In this document: positions 1 to 10,482 of the stretch, one piece after another | Layout of the letters: every line of letters begins with the position of its first letter | How positions within the stretch are numbered: position 1 is the stretch's first letter | From: Streptomyces longispororuber | Lineage (GTDB): Bacteria > Actinomycetota > Actinomycetes > Streptomycetales > Streptomycetaceae | Assembly (NCBI RefSeq): GCF_014656095.1 | Contig: NZ_BNBT01000007.1 | Span: forward strand, 62,001-126,000 | Direction of reading: 5' to 3' | Length of the DNA stretch: 64,000 nt | The notes under the pieces: model-generated | Database searches by the model: none | What the model saw: the letters and a program-made list of their open reading frames with translations, nothing else | Told to the model about the DNA's origin: nothing | Program-made: the position numbers and the translations under genes

Positions 1-1226
1 GAGCGGACGTGGACCATCGCGCTCTGCGACAGCGCGGCGAGGAGCTTGTGGGTCGACTGGGTGGCGAAGACCGTGGGCCGGTCCGGGCCGGGGAAGGTGT
101 CCTCGTCCACCGACATGCCGTAGCGGCCCGCGTAGAGCGGGTGGAAGCGCGCGTACGCGAACCACGCCTCGTCGAAGTGCAGCCGGGGGGTGCTCGCGGC
201 GAAGGCCCGTGCCGCCGCCTAGGCGTCGTAGCAGAGCCCGTCGTAGGTGGAGTTGGTGAAGACGGCGTACTGGGGACGGGGCGAGGGCGCCTGTCCGGAC
301 AGCGGGTGGGCGGCGACGCGGGCCGCGATCGACTCCGCCGCGAGCTCCGCCGGGGGCAGGGGCCCCGCCAGGCCGTAGCCGTTGCGGGTGGGGATCAGGT
401 AGACGGGGCGGGCGCCGGAGATCACCAGGGAGTGCAGCACCGACTTGTGGCAGTTGCGGTCCACCAGGGCGATCTCGTCCCGGGTGACGCTGAAGTGGCC
501 GACCACGCGGTTGCAGGTGGAGTCCCCGTGCAGCACGAAGTAGGTGAGGTCGGCGCCGAAGACCCGGGCCGCGTTGCGCTCGGCCGCGCCGATCGGGCCG
601 GTGTGCTCGAACAGCGAGCCGAGTTCCTCCACCGAGATGGACAGGTCGCTGCGCAGCAGCCGTTCCCCGAAGTAGCTGTGGAAGGCGCGGCCCGCCGGGG
701 ACTTCAGCAGGGCGACGCCGCCGGAGTGGGCGGGGGTGTGCCAGGAGTACTCGTGCGCGTCGTCGAAGCGGCGCAGGGCCCGGAAGAACGGCGGCAGGAC
801 GTCCTCCCGGTAGGCGCGGGCGGCGGCGGTGACGCGGCCGCCGATGAAGCCGGGGGTGTCCTCCAGCGGCCACACGTAGCCCACGACGGACTCCGACACC
901 CACAGGGGCAGGTCCTGGGTGCCCTCGTCGCTCATGACGAGGAAGACCGGCAGGCCGTGGTAGCGGCGGCCGATGGAGCGAAGCACCGCGGCGCCGCCCG
1001 GTCCGCCGTCGGCGCCGCCCGGGCCCGGCAGTTCCCAGGCGACCAGGGCGGCGGTGAGTCCCGCCTCCGTGCGCAGCACCGCCTGCGCGTCGGCCGCGTC
1101 GACCGCCCAGCGCACCGCGAAGCCCCGGGCCTCGATCGCCTCGCGGACGCGCACCAACTGCTGGGCACCCGCGCCGTCGTCCCGTGGGTGTTCGCGTACC
1201 GCGACCAGAATCCCGCTGTCCGTCAT
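1..1226 (-). pseudogene. Orn/Lys/Arg decarboxylase, interrupted by in-frame TAG, cut by window edge
   Basis: Read leftwards from an ATG at 1226 with a purine-rich GGGAGGGGAG just upstream. The protein has a Rossmann-like N-terminal domain and then the PLP-dependent fold-type I decarboxylase core (SWHTPAHSGG, HGDSTCN, DRNCHKS, TNSTYDGLCYDA). At 219-221 the frame meets TAG. Beyond it the same frame stays open to the window edge and is still the same family: HFDEAWFAYARFHPLY, then FATQSTHK, whose lysine is the expected PLP Schiff-base residue. A single codon therefore separates two good halves. If unsuppressed, the product lacks its cofactor lysine and is dead. Family members decarboxylate basic amino acids; substrate not predictable here. 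It could be a real nonsense mutation, a sequencing error or, much less likely, readthrough. Confidence 0.85.
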
Positions 1227-1463
1227 GCGACTCCCCTCCCGGCGGCGCGCGCCGCCCCGGCCCAGTGTGGGAGCGGCCCGGCCCCGGTGGGGTCCCGCCG
1301 GGGGCAAACCACCCGCAGGTGGGAACGGCGGACCGTGGCCGCGGCGCGGGCCGGGGGCCCCGTCAGGGGCGGTACGTCTGTCCGCAGCGCCGGGGCCATG
1401 GGGCGGGCCCGCGGCAGCCCTCCACACCGGCCGCGCCCGGGCCGCACCCCGGAAGGACGCGGG

Positions 1464-2315
1464 CTACGGCCTGCGGCGGGGCTTGCCGCGCTGGGTGGTC
1501 TTCGCGCCGCCGGAGCCGCGGCGCGGGCCCTTGCCGGACGCCTTGCCCGTCGGCTTGCCCGAGGCGGTCCTGCCGCTCCCCTTGCCCGCGGCCTTCCCGG
1601 TCTGCCCGGTCTTCCCGGTCTGCCCGGTTTTTCCGGCCGCGGGCTGCCGCCGGGCCCCGCCCTTGTCCGCGCGCCGGTCCTTCGCCGGGGCCTCGGCCTC
1701 GGCGCGGCGGCCGCGGGTGCTGTTGACGGTGCGGCCCCGGACGATGCCGATGAAGTCCTCCACCCTGTCGGTGGTGGCCTCCTGCGGCCACGACAACGCG
1801 ACGCGGGAGGCCGGGACGTCCGTGAGCGTGCGGTACGTGAGGTCCTTGCGGTGGTGCAGCCGGGCGAGCGACTGGGGCACGACGAGCAGGCCCACGCCCG
1901 CGGCGACCAGCTCCACGGCGTCGGCCGTGGTGGCGGGGCGCTCCAGCGCCGGGCGGCCCGGCGGGTGGTCCCAGTCCAGGGTGTCGTCGAGGGGGTGCAG
2001 CACCAGTTCGTCGGCGAGCTCGTCGGGGGTGACCTCGTCGGCCGCCGCGACGAGGTGGTCCTTGGGGACCACGACGACGGTCGTCTCCTCGTACAGCGGG
2101 ATCGCGCTGAGGTCGTCGCCGTCGACCGGCAGCCGGACGAACCCCGCGTCGGCGTCGCCCCGGCGCAGGGCGCCGCACGCCTCCGCGGAGGGCACCTGGA
2201 CGAGGGTGAGGGGGATGTCGGGCAGCCGCTCGTTCCAGATGCGCACCCACTTCGAGGGCGTCACCCCGGGGACGTAGGCGAGCCGGAACGCGGTGGAGTC
2301 TTCCGAGGCTGTCAC
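1464..2315 (-). CDS. LysR-type substrate-binding domain protein with Lys/Gly-rich tail
   Basis: 283 aa. Residues about 8-195 resemble the periplasmic-binding-like effector domain of LysR regulators (FRLAYVPGVTPSKW, GDADAGFVRLP, VVVPKDHL), but there is no N-terminal helix-turn-helix. The last 80 residues are a basic low-complexity tail with repeated GKTGQTGKTGQTGK units, which may bind nucleic acid nonspecifically. It is divergent from the DUF5997 gene across about 106 bp, an arrangement I remember as recurrent in Streptomyces. It probably senses a small molecule or binds a partner; the ligand is unknown. Whether this should be called a regulator is uncertain because the DNA-binding domain is absent. 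Confidence 0.8.
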   Translation of the reverse strand: MTASEDSTAFRLAYVPGVTPSKWVRIWNERLPDIPLTLVQVPSAEACGALRRGDADAGFVRLPVDGDDLSAIPLYEETTVVVVPKDHLVAAADEVTPDELADELVLHPLDDTLDWDHPPGRPALERPATTADAVELVAAGVGLLVVPQSLARLHHRKDLTYRTLTDVPASRVALSWPQEATTDRVEDFIGIVRGRTVNSTRGRRAEAEAPAKDRRADKGGARRQPAAGKTGQTGKTGQTGKAAGKGSGRTASGKPTGKASGKGPRRGSGGAKTTQRGKPRRRP

Positions 2316-2421
2316 CTCGCCAGACTACCGGCCGTAGTCACCCCCGGGCCCACCGGCGGGGGCGGCGGGCGTCCGGTCCGCCGTGGTCAGGAGTCGCTCG
2401 TTCGATCGATACCCTTGTCCC
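2316..2421. promoter_or_regulatory. Divergent promoter region, LysR-like protein / DUF5997
   Basis: About 106 bp between two divergent starts (2315 leftwards, 2422 rightwards). It must carry both promoters. I do not see a clear operator; TTCGATCGAT at 2401 is a partly palindromic stretch close to the rightward start. Confidence 0.4.
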
Positions 2422-2892
2422 ATGACGTCGCACCACACCGCCCAGACCATGAAGCCCGCCACCGCGGCGAAGAAGCTGGGTGTGTACCTCGAGGCCACCC
2501 CCGCCGAGTTCCGGGAGGGTGCCGTCTCGCGGACCGAGCTGAACGCGCTCCAGGCCGACCCGCCCGAGTGGCTGCGGGAGCTGCGCCGCAACGGCCCGCA
2601 CCCCCGCCAGGTCGTCGCCGCCAAGCTGGGCGTCTCGGTGTCGGGGCTGGCCCGCGCCGGCGTCACCGAGGCCCTCACCACGGAGCAGATCGAGGCGCTG
2701 AAGGAGGAGCGCCCCGAGTGGCTGGAGCGCGAGCGCGCCACGCAGGCGGAGGTCCGCAAGGAGACGGTACGGATCAAGGCCCTGCACGCCGAGAAGGCGG
2801 AGAAGGCCGAGCAGGCCGCGCGCACCGAGGACACCGGGGAGACCGGCGCGGCGGAGCGCGAGGACCGGCGCGGCCCACGCGCACGCCGCTGA
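2422..2892 (+). CDS. DUF5997 family protein
   Basis: 156 aa from ATG 2422 (an upstream GTG at 2383 would add 13 residues). The sequence opens TMKPATAAKKLGVYLEATP and contains a short helix-turn-helix-like segment around RQVVAAKLGVSVSGLARAGV, followed by a charged, probably coiled-coil region (ERERATQAEVRKETVRIKAL) and an acidic/basic tail. This matches my memory of the actinobacterial DUF5997 family, which usually sits divergent from a LysR-like gene as here. No enzymatic motif is visible. A nucleic-acid or regulatory role is a guess from the helix pattern. Confidence 0.8.
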   Translation: MTSHHTAQTMKPATAAKKLGVYLEATPAEFREGAVSRTELNALQADPPEWLRELRRNGPHPRQVVAAKLGVSVSGLARAGVTEALTTEQIEALKEERPEWLERERATQAEVRKETVRIKALHAEKAEKAEQAARTEDTGETGAAEREDRRGPRARR

Positions 2893-3061
2893 CCTCGGCG
2901 CACGCCCTAGGACGCCCCGCCCCAGCGCCCCCGGCGGACCGTGGGTACTCTCCCCCGGTGGCGCCCGCCGGGGACGCCACGGACGACAGCGGGCACACCC
3001 GCCCACTCGCCCACCCGCCCGCCGCCACCAGACCGCCGCCGTCGCACCAGGAGCCACCGCC

Positions 3062-3907
3062 TTGTCCCAGCCCACCGCGCACGCCGCCCAGCCCGACCTG
3101 CGGGCGGACTGCGGAAGCTGTTTCGGTCTGTGCTGTGTGGCGCTGCCCTTCTCCCGCTCCTCCGACTTCCCGGTGACCAAGTCGGCCGGTTCGCCGTGCG
3201 GCAACCTCCTGGAGGACTTCCGCTGCGGGATCCACGAGCGGCTGCGCGACAAGGGCTACAACGGCTGCACGGTCTTCGACTGCTTCGGCGCGGGCCAGAA
3301 GGTCTCGCAGGTCACGTTCAAGGGCGTCGGCTGGCGGGAGGAGCCGGGTTCGGCCCGCGCGATGTACGAGGTCTTCCCCGTCGTACGGCACCTGCACGAG
3401 CTGCTGAAGTACACCGCGCAGGCCCTGGACCTGGCCGCGGCCCGGCCCGTGCACCGGGAGCTGCGCCGGGCGTACGACCGGATCGACGCGCTGACCCGGG
3501 ACACGGCCGAGGCCCTGCTGGCCGTGGACGTGGACGCGCTGCGCGGCGAGGTGAACCCGCTGCTGGTGCGCGCCAGTGAGCTGGCCCGGGCGGCGGTGCC
3601 GGGCCGCAAGAAGGACCACCGGGGCGCCAACCTCATGGGCGCCCGGCTGCGCGGCGCGAAGCTGCGCGGCGCCGGCCTGCGCGGCGCCCTGCTGATCGCG
3701 GCCGACCTGTCCGGCGCGGACCTGCGGGACACCGACGTCATCGGCGCGGACATGCGGGACACGAACCTGCGCGGCGCCGACCTGACCGGCGCTCTCTTCC
3801 TCACCCAGCCCCAGCTCAACGCCGCCCACGGCGACGCCCGCACGAAGATCCCGCCCCTCCTGGAGCGCCCCGCGCACTGGGAGGCCCAAGGCACGTCGCG
3901 TACCTGA
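3062..3907 (+). CDS. Cys-rich N-terminal domain plus pentapeptide repeats
   Basis: 281 aa from TTG 3062, preceded by AGGAG about 10 bases upstream. Residues 17-75 contain a cysteine cluster (CGSCFGLCC, CGNL, CGIH, CTVFDCF) resembling YkgJ-type metal-binding domains. A helical middle follows. Residues about 190-255 are pentapeptide repeats (GANLMGARLRGAKLRGAGLR, GADLRDTDVIGADMRDTNLR), which fold as a right-handed quadrilateral beta helix. Function unknown; pentapeptide proteins of other types mimic DNA or act as scaffolds. It is monocistronic between the DUF5997 gene and a convergent glycosyltransferase. Confidence 0.85.
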   Translation: MSQPTAHAAQPDLRADCGSCFGLCCVALPFSRSSDFPVTKSAGSPCGNLLEDFRCGIHERLRDKGYNGCTVFDCFGAGQKVSQVTFKGVGWREEPGSARAMYEVFPVVRHLHELLKYTAQALDLAAARPVHRELRRAYDRIDALTRDTAEALLAVDVDALRGEVNPLLVRASELARAAVPGRKKDHRGANLMGARLRGAKLRGAGLRGALLIAADLSGADLRDTDVIGADMRDTNLRGADLTGALFLTQPQLNAAHGDARTKIPPLLERPAHWEAQGTSRT

Positions 3908-3947
3908 CTCCCCGTCCAGGCCCGGCTTCGCGGCGCGGTGGTGCCGG

Positions 3948-5198
3948 TCAAGGCCATGTCCCCGGACGGGTCTCGAGCCGGGTCCGTACCGGATCCACGG
4001 AGTCCTCCGTGGCCAGGCGGGCCGCGAGGGCCTGGGCGCGTGCGCGGTACGACGGGGTGCTCGTCGCGCGGGTGAGCGCCGCGGCGAGGTTTTCGGCGGA
4101 GAGGTGGCGCAGCGGCAGTACGCCGGGGGCCGTGCCGAGGGTGGTGAGGCGGTGGGCCCAGAAGGTCTCGTCGAACTGGACGGGGACCGGGACCGCGGGG
4201 ACGCCCGCGCGCAGCCCGGCGCCGGTGGTGCCCGCGCCGCAGTGGTGGACGACGGCGGCCATGCGCGGGAACAGCAGGCTGTGGGGTACGTCGTCGATGG
4301 TCAGGACGTCGTCGCCGGTGACGGACAGGCCCGCCCAGCCGCGCTGGATCACACCGCGCAGGCCCGCCGCGCGCAGGGCGCGGACGACGTGGTCGCCGAG
4401 GCGCTCGGGGTCGGGGGTGGTGGCGCTGCCGAGGCCGACGAAGACGGGGGCGGGGCCCGCGGCGAGGAAGTCCTCCAGGTCGGCGGGCAGGGGCCGGGTG
4501 TCGTACGGCCACCAGTAGCCCACGACGTCCAGGCCGGGGCGCCAGTCGGCGGGGCGGGGCACGACGTGCGGGCTGAAGCCGTACAGGACGGGCCAGCCGG
4601 CGCGTTCACGGGCGCGGCGGGCGGCGGCGACGCCGCGGCGCGGCAGACCGAGCCGGACCCGGGCGTCCCGGACGGCGTCGGTGAAGACCCGCTCCACGGC
4701 GGCGGTGACGCCGTGTCCGGCCAGGAGGTTGCCGAGGGAGCCGAGGGAGCGCAGTCCGGCCATCGGCGGCGCGAAGGCGCGGGTGGGGTGCATGGGCTGG
4801 AGGTTCACGCCGATGGTGGGCAGCCGCAGCCCTTCGGCGACGGCACAGCCGAGCGGGGCCACCGCTCCGGCCAGGATCAGTACGTCCGCGGTCTCGGCCG
4901 CCGCGATGAGGCCGTCGGTGAGCCGGCCGACGAGTTCCCTGGCCATCGACACGACTTTCACCAGTTTGGCCGGGCCGATGCCGCTGCGGTGCAGCTCCCG
5001 GCCCCGCTCCGAGTGGAGTTCGGCCCGCGGGTCGATGGGCAGGGGGTGGAAGCGGACGCCGGAGCCGTGTGTCAGGGGGGCGAACATCTCGTGCGTCGCC
5101 AGCGTCACGTCGTGTCCGGCCCGGACGAGGCCGGCACCGAGGCCGGTGAACGGGGCGACGTCGCCCCTCGAACCCGCTGTCATCATCACCACGCGCAC
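3948..5198 (-). CDS. Glycosyltransferase, family 1 (UGT/sterol-macrolide type)
   Basis: About 416 aa, start assigned to GTG 5198 because the family N-terminus (RVVMMTAGSRGDVAPFTGLG) begins there; the frame is open a further 186 bp upstream but that part has no family character. GT-B fold: an acceptor-binding N half and a C half with the donor-binding signature VVHHCGAGTTGAGLRAGVPA and the following QFDE. Such enzymes move a sugar from a nucleotide sugar to a lipid, sterol or natural product in the cytosol. No sugar biosynthesis or aglycone genes are nearby, so acceptor and purpose are open. No convincing ribosome site precedes the chosen start. Confidence 0.88.
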   Translation of the reverse strand: MRVVMMTAGSRGDVAPFTGLGAGLVRAGHDVTLATHEMFAPLTHGSGVRFHPLPIDPRAELHSERGRELHRSGIGPAKLVKVVSMARELVGRLTDGLIAAAETADVLILAGAVAPLGCAVAEGLRLPTIGVNLQPMHPTRAFAPPMAGLRSLGSLGNLLAGHGVTAAVERVFTDAVRDARVRLGLPRRGVAAARRARERAGWPVLYGFSPHVVPRPADWRPGLDVVGYWWPYDTRPLPADLEDFLAAGPAPVFVGLGSATTPDPERLGDHVVRALRAAGLRGVIQRGWAGLSVTGDDVLTIDDVPHSLLFPRMAAVVHHCGAGTTGAGLRAGVPAVPVPVQFDETFWAHRLTTLGTAPGVLPLRHLSAENLAAALTRATSTPSYRARAQALAARLATEDSVDPVRTRLETRPGTWP

Positions 5199-5407
5199 AG
5201 CGCACAGTATGGGAGGCGGGCACGGCGTCACGGGCGGAAACGCGGGAGGTTCACGCGTGGGTCGGCCCGTATGCGCCTTCCGGGCCACCGGTTCGGGCCC
5301 CGTCCCCGTTCGCGCCGCCGGTTCGCGCCGCCGGTTCGGGCTGCGTCCCGAGCAGTGGACGGGCGGACCGGCGAGCGGGTGCACCGCAGAGGGGTGCGCC
5401 GGTGGAC

Positions 5408-5450
5408 GAGCCGCCGGGTCCGGTCCCGTACGGGCCGGGTCCGGCGGCTC
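5408..5450 (-). terminator. Inverted repeat downstream of the chitinase
   Basis: GAGCCGCCGGGTCCGG at 5408 faces CCGGGTCCGGCGGCTC ending at 5450, an almost perfect GC-rich stem with a 10-11 base loop just after the chitinase stop. No U tract, as is usual in Streptomyces. Confidence 0.6.
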
Positions 5451-5459
5451 GGTGGCGGG

Positions 5460-6431
5460 TCAGCAGCTCAGCTTGTCACCGGGGGTGGTGCCGAGGATCT
5501 GCGTGAACTCCTTGAAGCGGTTGATCCGGCTCTGCACCTGGGCGGGGTTGCCGCCGTTGCACTCCAGGGTGCCGTTGATGCTGCGGATCGACTCGCCGAA
5601 GCCGTGGCCGTCGACGATGGCCTGGTGGCCCGTCACGGTGCCCGGGCCCTTCTGCGTGTTCCAGTACCACAGGCCGGTCTGCCAGGCGACGGACGGGTCC
5701 CGCTCGACCAGCCACGGGTTGTTCAGGAGGTCGATGCCGAGCGCGTCACCCGCGGCCTTGTAGTTGAAGTTCCAGCTCAACTGGATGGGGCCGCGCCCGT
5801 AGTAGGCGTCGTTGCCCGCGGGGCAGCCGTAGGGCTGGGTCTTGTCGCAGTAGTGCGGGTAGTTGGCCTGGTTCTGCTCGACGACGTGGACGAGCCCGCC
5901 GGTCTCGTGGCTGACGTTGGCGAGGAAGGCGGCGGCCTCGCGCTTGCGCACCTCTTCGCTGCCGGTCTTCGTGAACTCGGGGTACGCCTTCAGCGCGTCG
6001 ACGAGGCCCTGGTACGTGTAGAACGGCTTGCGGTTCGGGAACATCTGCTCGAACTGGGCCTGGCTCACGATGAAGCCGCTGGGGTCGGGGTTGCCGCTCC
6101 CGGTGCCGCACTCGCCCTTGTCCACCCAGACGCCCCACTGTCCGGTGGTGCCGGGCGTCTCGCCCCGCGTCCACCACTTGGCCTGCCAGTTGTGGTTGCC
6201 GTGCGACACGGTGGAGCCACCGGTGTAGACCGCTCCGGAGTTCCAGGCCGTGGCGCAGGCGGGCGCGGCGGCCGGGGCGGCCGTCGCCGGGGACACGGGG
6301 AGCAGGACGGCCACGAGGGCCGCCGCCCCGGAGGCCGCCGAGGCGGCGAGCCACGGCCGCAGCCGCCGGGCGCGGGCGCGGATACGGGCGGTGACGCGTC
6401 CTGAGGACTTGCGCTCGTTCAATCTCTTCAC
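5460..6431 (-). CDS. Secreted GH19 chitinase with N-terminal chitin-binding module
   Basis: Up to 323 aa. Arg-rich n-region, hydrophobic core and ATAAPA cleavage region make an export signal of about 50 residues. Next comes a short aromatic-rich CBM5/12-like module (WNSGAVYTGGSTVSHGNHNW, QWGVWVDKGEC). The GH19 catalytic domain follows, with FLANVSHETGG (catalytic Glu), YYGRGPIQLSWNFNY and conserved cysteines. It hydrolyses extracellular chitin. The start is either GTG 6431 or TTG 6422; the latter is better spaced from GAGGA. Regulation is visible: two DasR-type operators lie 60-92 bp upstream. The gene is followed by its own inverted repeat. Confidence 0.93.
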   Translation of the reverse strand: MKRLNERKSSGRVTARIRARARRLRPWLAASAASGAAALVAVLLPVSPATAAPAAAPACATAWNSGAVYTGGSTVSHGNHNWQAKWWTRGETPGTTGQWGVWVDKGECGTGSGNPDPSGFIVSQAQFEQMFPNRKPFYTYQGLVDALKAYPEFTKTGSEEVRKREAAAFLANVSHETGGLVHVVEQNQANYPHYCDKTQPYGCPAGNDAYYGRGPIQLSWNFNYKAAGDALGIDLLNNPWLVERDPSVAWQTGLWYWNTQKGPGTVTGHQAIVDGHGFGESIRSINGTLECNGGNPAQVQSRINRFKEFTQILGTTPGDKLSC

Positions 6432-6490
6432 TCCTCGGTGCGGCGACGAGCCACGGTGGGGGCCGAGTCGGACTGGGCGCAGTCAACAGC

Positions 6491-6523
6491 CTTGGTCTAT
6501 ACCAGTCAAGGGTTTAGACCAAT
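6491..6523 (-). promoter_or_regulatory. Two DasR-like (dre) operators / chitinase direct repeats
   Basis: On the chitinase strand, ACTGGTATAGACCAAG (6506-6491) and ATTGGTCTAAACCCTT (6523-6508) lie back to back. Both match the DasR consensus ACTGGTCTAGACCACT known from Streptomyces, and the pair forms the 12-bp direct repeats classically seen at chitinase promoters. DasR is a GntR repressor released by glucosamine-6-phosphate, so expression should follow N-acetylglucosamine metabolism. The repressor gene is not in the window. Confidence 0.85.
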
Positions 6524-6624
6524 CCGGCCGCCGTGAACTCCCCTGCGGCGAGGCGCCGTTCGGCGGGCCGGGCCCACGCCGTCCGGTGGGCGGCGCCACC
6601 GGACGGCCGTACCGTCGTTCGAGG

Positions 6625-7257
6625 TCAGACGCCGTCCAGGACGGTGTCGGTGGTGGTGACCACGGCGCAGCGGCCCGCGGCCCAGCGCAGGGCCATGGCA
6701 TGGTCGGCGGCGGAGAAGTCGGCGACGGCGTCGGCCACCACGAAGGCCTGGATGTCGCGCATCCAGGCGTCGCAGGCCGTCATCAGGACGCCGATGTGGG
6801 CGTAGACGCCGGTGACGACGAGCTGGTCGCGGCCCTGGTCGCGGAGGTCGCGCTCCAGCGACGTGCGGACGAACCCGCTGTACTTCCACTTGGTGAGGAC
6901 CCGGCCGTCCGGCCCGGGCGCCACGGCGTCGGCGATGGCCGCCGCGTGCGGGTCCGCGGGCAGGCCCGGCCCCCAGAAGTCCTGCTGGAGGCCGCGTTCG
7001 GCGGGGGTCTGGCCGCCGGGCTGGGCGGTGTGGACGACGGGGATGCCGAGGGCGGCCGCGCGCAGCTTCAAGGCGCGTACGTTGCGCAGGAGTTCGGTGA
7101 CCGGCGAGGCCTCGGGGTCGTACGCGGACAGGAAGTAGTTCTGCAGGTCGTGCACGAGCAGCACGGCGCGGTCGGGGTCCACCTTCCAGTCGACGCGGTT
7201 GGCGGGCAGGTCCGCGGCGGCGGGCATGGGGTAGGGCGTGATGGTGGGCAGGGCCAT
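6625..7257 (-). CDS. dhbB: Isochorismatase (2,3-dihydro-2,3-dihydroxybenzoate synthase)
   Basis: 210 aa, isochorismatase hydrolase domain only. Visible: [20 protein letters not shown] (acid residue D of the family), KWKYSGF (active-site Lys) and [20 protein letters not shown]. It splits isochorismate to 2,3-dihydro-2,3-dihydroxybenzoate plus pyruvate. Bifunctional EntB/DhbB proteins carry a C-terminal aryl-carrier domain; this one stops right after the hydrolase ([10 protein letters not shown]), so an ArCP must be supplied from elsewhere if a siderophore NRPS is used. Last gene of the leftward dhb operon, 79 bp after dhbE. Confidence 0.92.
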   Translation of the reverse strand: MALPTITPYPMPAAADLPANRVDWKVDPDRAVLLVHDLQNYFLSAYDPEASPVTELLRNVRALKLRAAALGIPVVHTAQPGGQTPAERGLQQDFWGPGLPADPHAAAIADAVAPGPDGRVLTKWKYSGFVRTSLERDLRDQGRDQLVVTGVYAHIGVLMTACDAWMRDIQAFVVADAVADFSAADHAMALRWAAGRCAVVTTTDTVLDGV

Positions 7258-7336
7258 GGCGGGGTGCTTTCCGTCAGGAGGGTGCGGGGTGACACGGGGG
7301 TGGGGTCACGCGGGGTGCCCGGTGAGGGGTGCGCGG

Positions 7337-9057
<1,721 letters not shown>

Positions 9058-9061
<4 letters not shown>

Positions 9062-10311
9062 AGCTCGGCTCCCACGGCGGTGAGGAACGTACGGAACTTC
9101 GCGGCGGTCTCGGCGATCTCCGCCGCGGGCTCGGACGCGGCCACGACCCCGGCACCGGCGTACAGGCGCAGGGAGGTGCGCTCCGCCTCGGCGCAGCGGA
9201 TGGTGACGACCCATTCGCCGTCGCCGGTGGCGTCGCCCCAGCCGACCATGCCGGTGAAGAAGCCCCGGTCGAAGGGCTCGCTCCCGCGGATGACCTCGCG
9301 GGCGGTGGCGGTCGGGGTGCCGCACACGGCCGGGGTGGGGTGCAGCGCGCAGGCGAGTTCCAGCGCGGAGGTGAGCGGATCGGTGAGGGTGCCGGTGACC
9401 GTCGTGGACAGGTGCCACATGGCGGCCGTGCGGATCAGGGTGGGCGTTGCGGGCACGGTCATGTCCGTGCAGTACGGGGCGAGCGCCTGGTGCACGGCGT
9501 CGACGACGACGGCGTGCTCGTGCAGGTCCTTGGCGGACTGCAGCAGGGCCGCCGCGCGGCGTACGTCCTCGGCCAGGTCGTCGCTGCGCGGGACGGAGCC
9601 CGCGAGCGGGTTGGCGACGACCTGGCGGCCGCGGCGGGACACCAGGAGTTCGGGGCTGGCGCCCAGCAGGGTGCGCCCGGGGCCCGTGGGCAGGGCGAAG
9701 GTGTAGCCGCCGGGGTCGCGGCGGGCGAGGCGCTGGAGCATGGCCGGCACGTCCAGGGGCGCGGGACTGTCGAGTTCGAGGGTGCGGGCGAGGACGACCT
9801 TGCTGAACTCGCCGCGCCACATGCGGGCGACGGCGTCGGCGACGGCCTCCCCGTAGCGCTCGGGGCCGGGCACCTGGCGGATGCGCCACCGGGCGGGGGC
9901 GGGCGGCTCGGCGGGCAGGGCGACGAGGGGGTCGGCGGCCAATGGCGGCGTGCCGCGCACCGCGGCGGGCACGGCCAGTGCCGCCGGGGCCGCCTGGTCG
10001 AAGGGTACGGCGCCGATGACGACGGGCGCCTCGACACCCGCCGCCCGTGCGGCGGCCAGGGTGTGCGCGACGCGTGCCGCCAACGGCCGCTCGTCGTGCG
10101 GCACTTCGCTGTGGACGCCCTGTCCGAGCAGCGTGCGCGTGGGGGTGCCGAGGAAGCGGGCGCCCGGAGTGTAGGCGGCGAGGAGCGCGGTGGCGGCTCC
10201 CACGGCCGGGTGGGCCGGGGCGGACGCCACGCCGGCGTGGTCCGGGACGGCCGCCGCGGCGGGGCCGGCCGGGGCCGGGGCGGGTGTGGCGACACGGGGT
10301 GCCGTCGACAC
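9058..10311 (-). CDS. dhbC: Isochorismate synthase
   Basis: 417 aa from GTG 10311, with GGAG about 9 bases upstream. Chorismate-binding domain of the MenF/EntC/DhbC type: [51 protein letters not shown] (catalytic Glu/His region), [30 protein letters not shown]. It isomerises chorismate to isochorismate, the first committed step to 2,3-DHB. The Ala/Pro-rich first 35 residues are probably disordered. Second gene of the operon after dhbA (171 bp gap), overlapping dhbE by 4 bp. Confidence 0.94.
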
Positions 10312-10482
10312 GGGGAACTCCGTTTCTCCCGGGCTCCGTCGGCGTGCGCCGGGGTGGCGCGCGGCACGGGCGCGGGTGGGCGTGCGGATGCGGGGTGAGG
10401 ACGCGGGGGTGTGCTGTGCGGTACGGGCCGGACGGGCCGGACGGGGGGTGCGGCCGCGCGACCGACAGGGCGGTGGTGTTCG

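Noticed and set aside
219-221. TAG as a pyrrolysine or selenocysteine-like recoding site
   Set aside because: Pyrrolysine machinery is not expected in Streptomyces, the residue position is not a known catalytic one, and no recoding element is visible.
1464-2315. Full LysR transcription factor
   Set aside because: Only the effector-binding domain is present; the N-terminal helix-turn-helix is missing and the frame upstream has no start that would add one.
9-3176. Very long open frame on the plus strand over the first 3 kb
   Set aside because: It lies antisense to the decarboxylase and LysR-like genes, lacks family sequence and is typical of stop-poor GC-rich shadow frames. Many similar frames elsewhere were ignored for the same reason.
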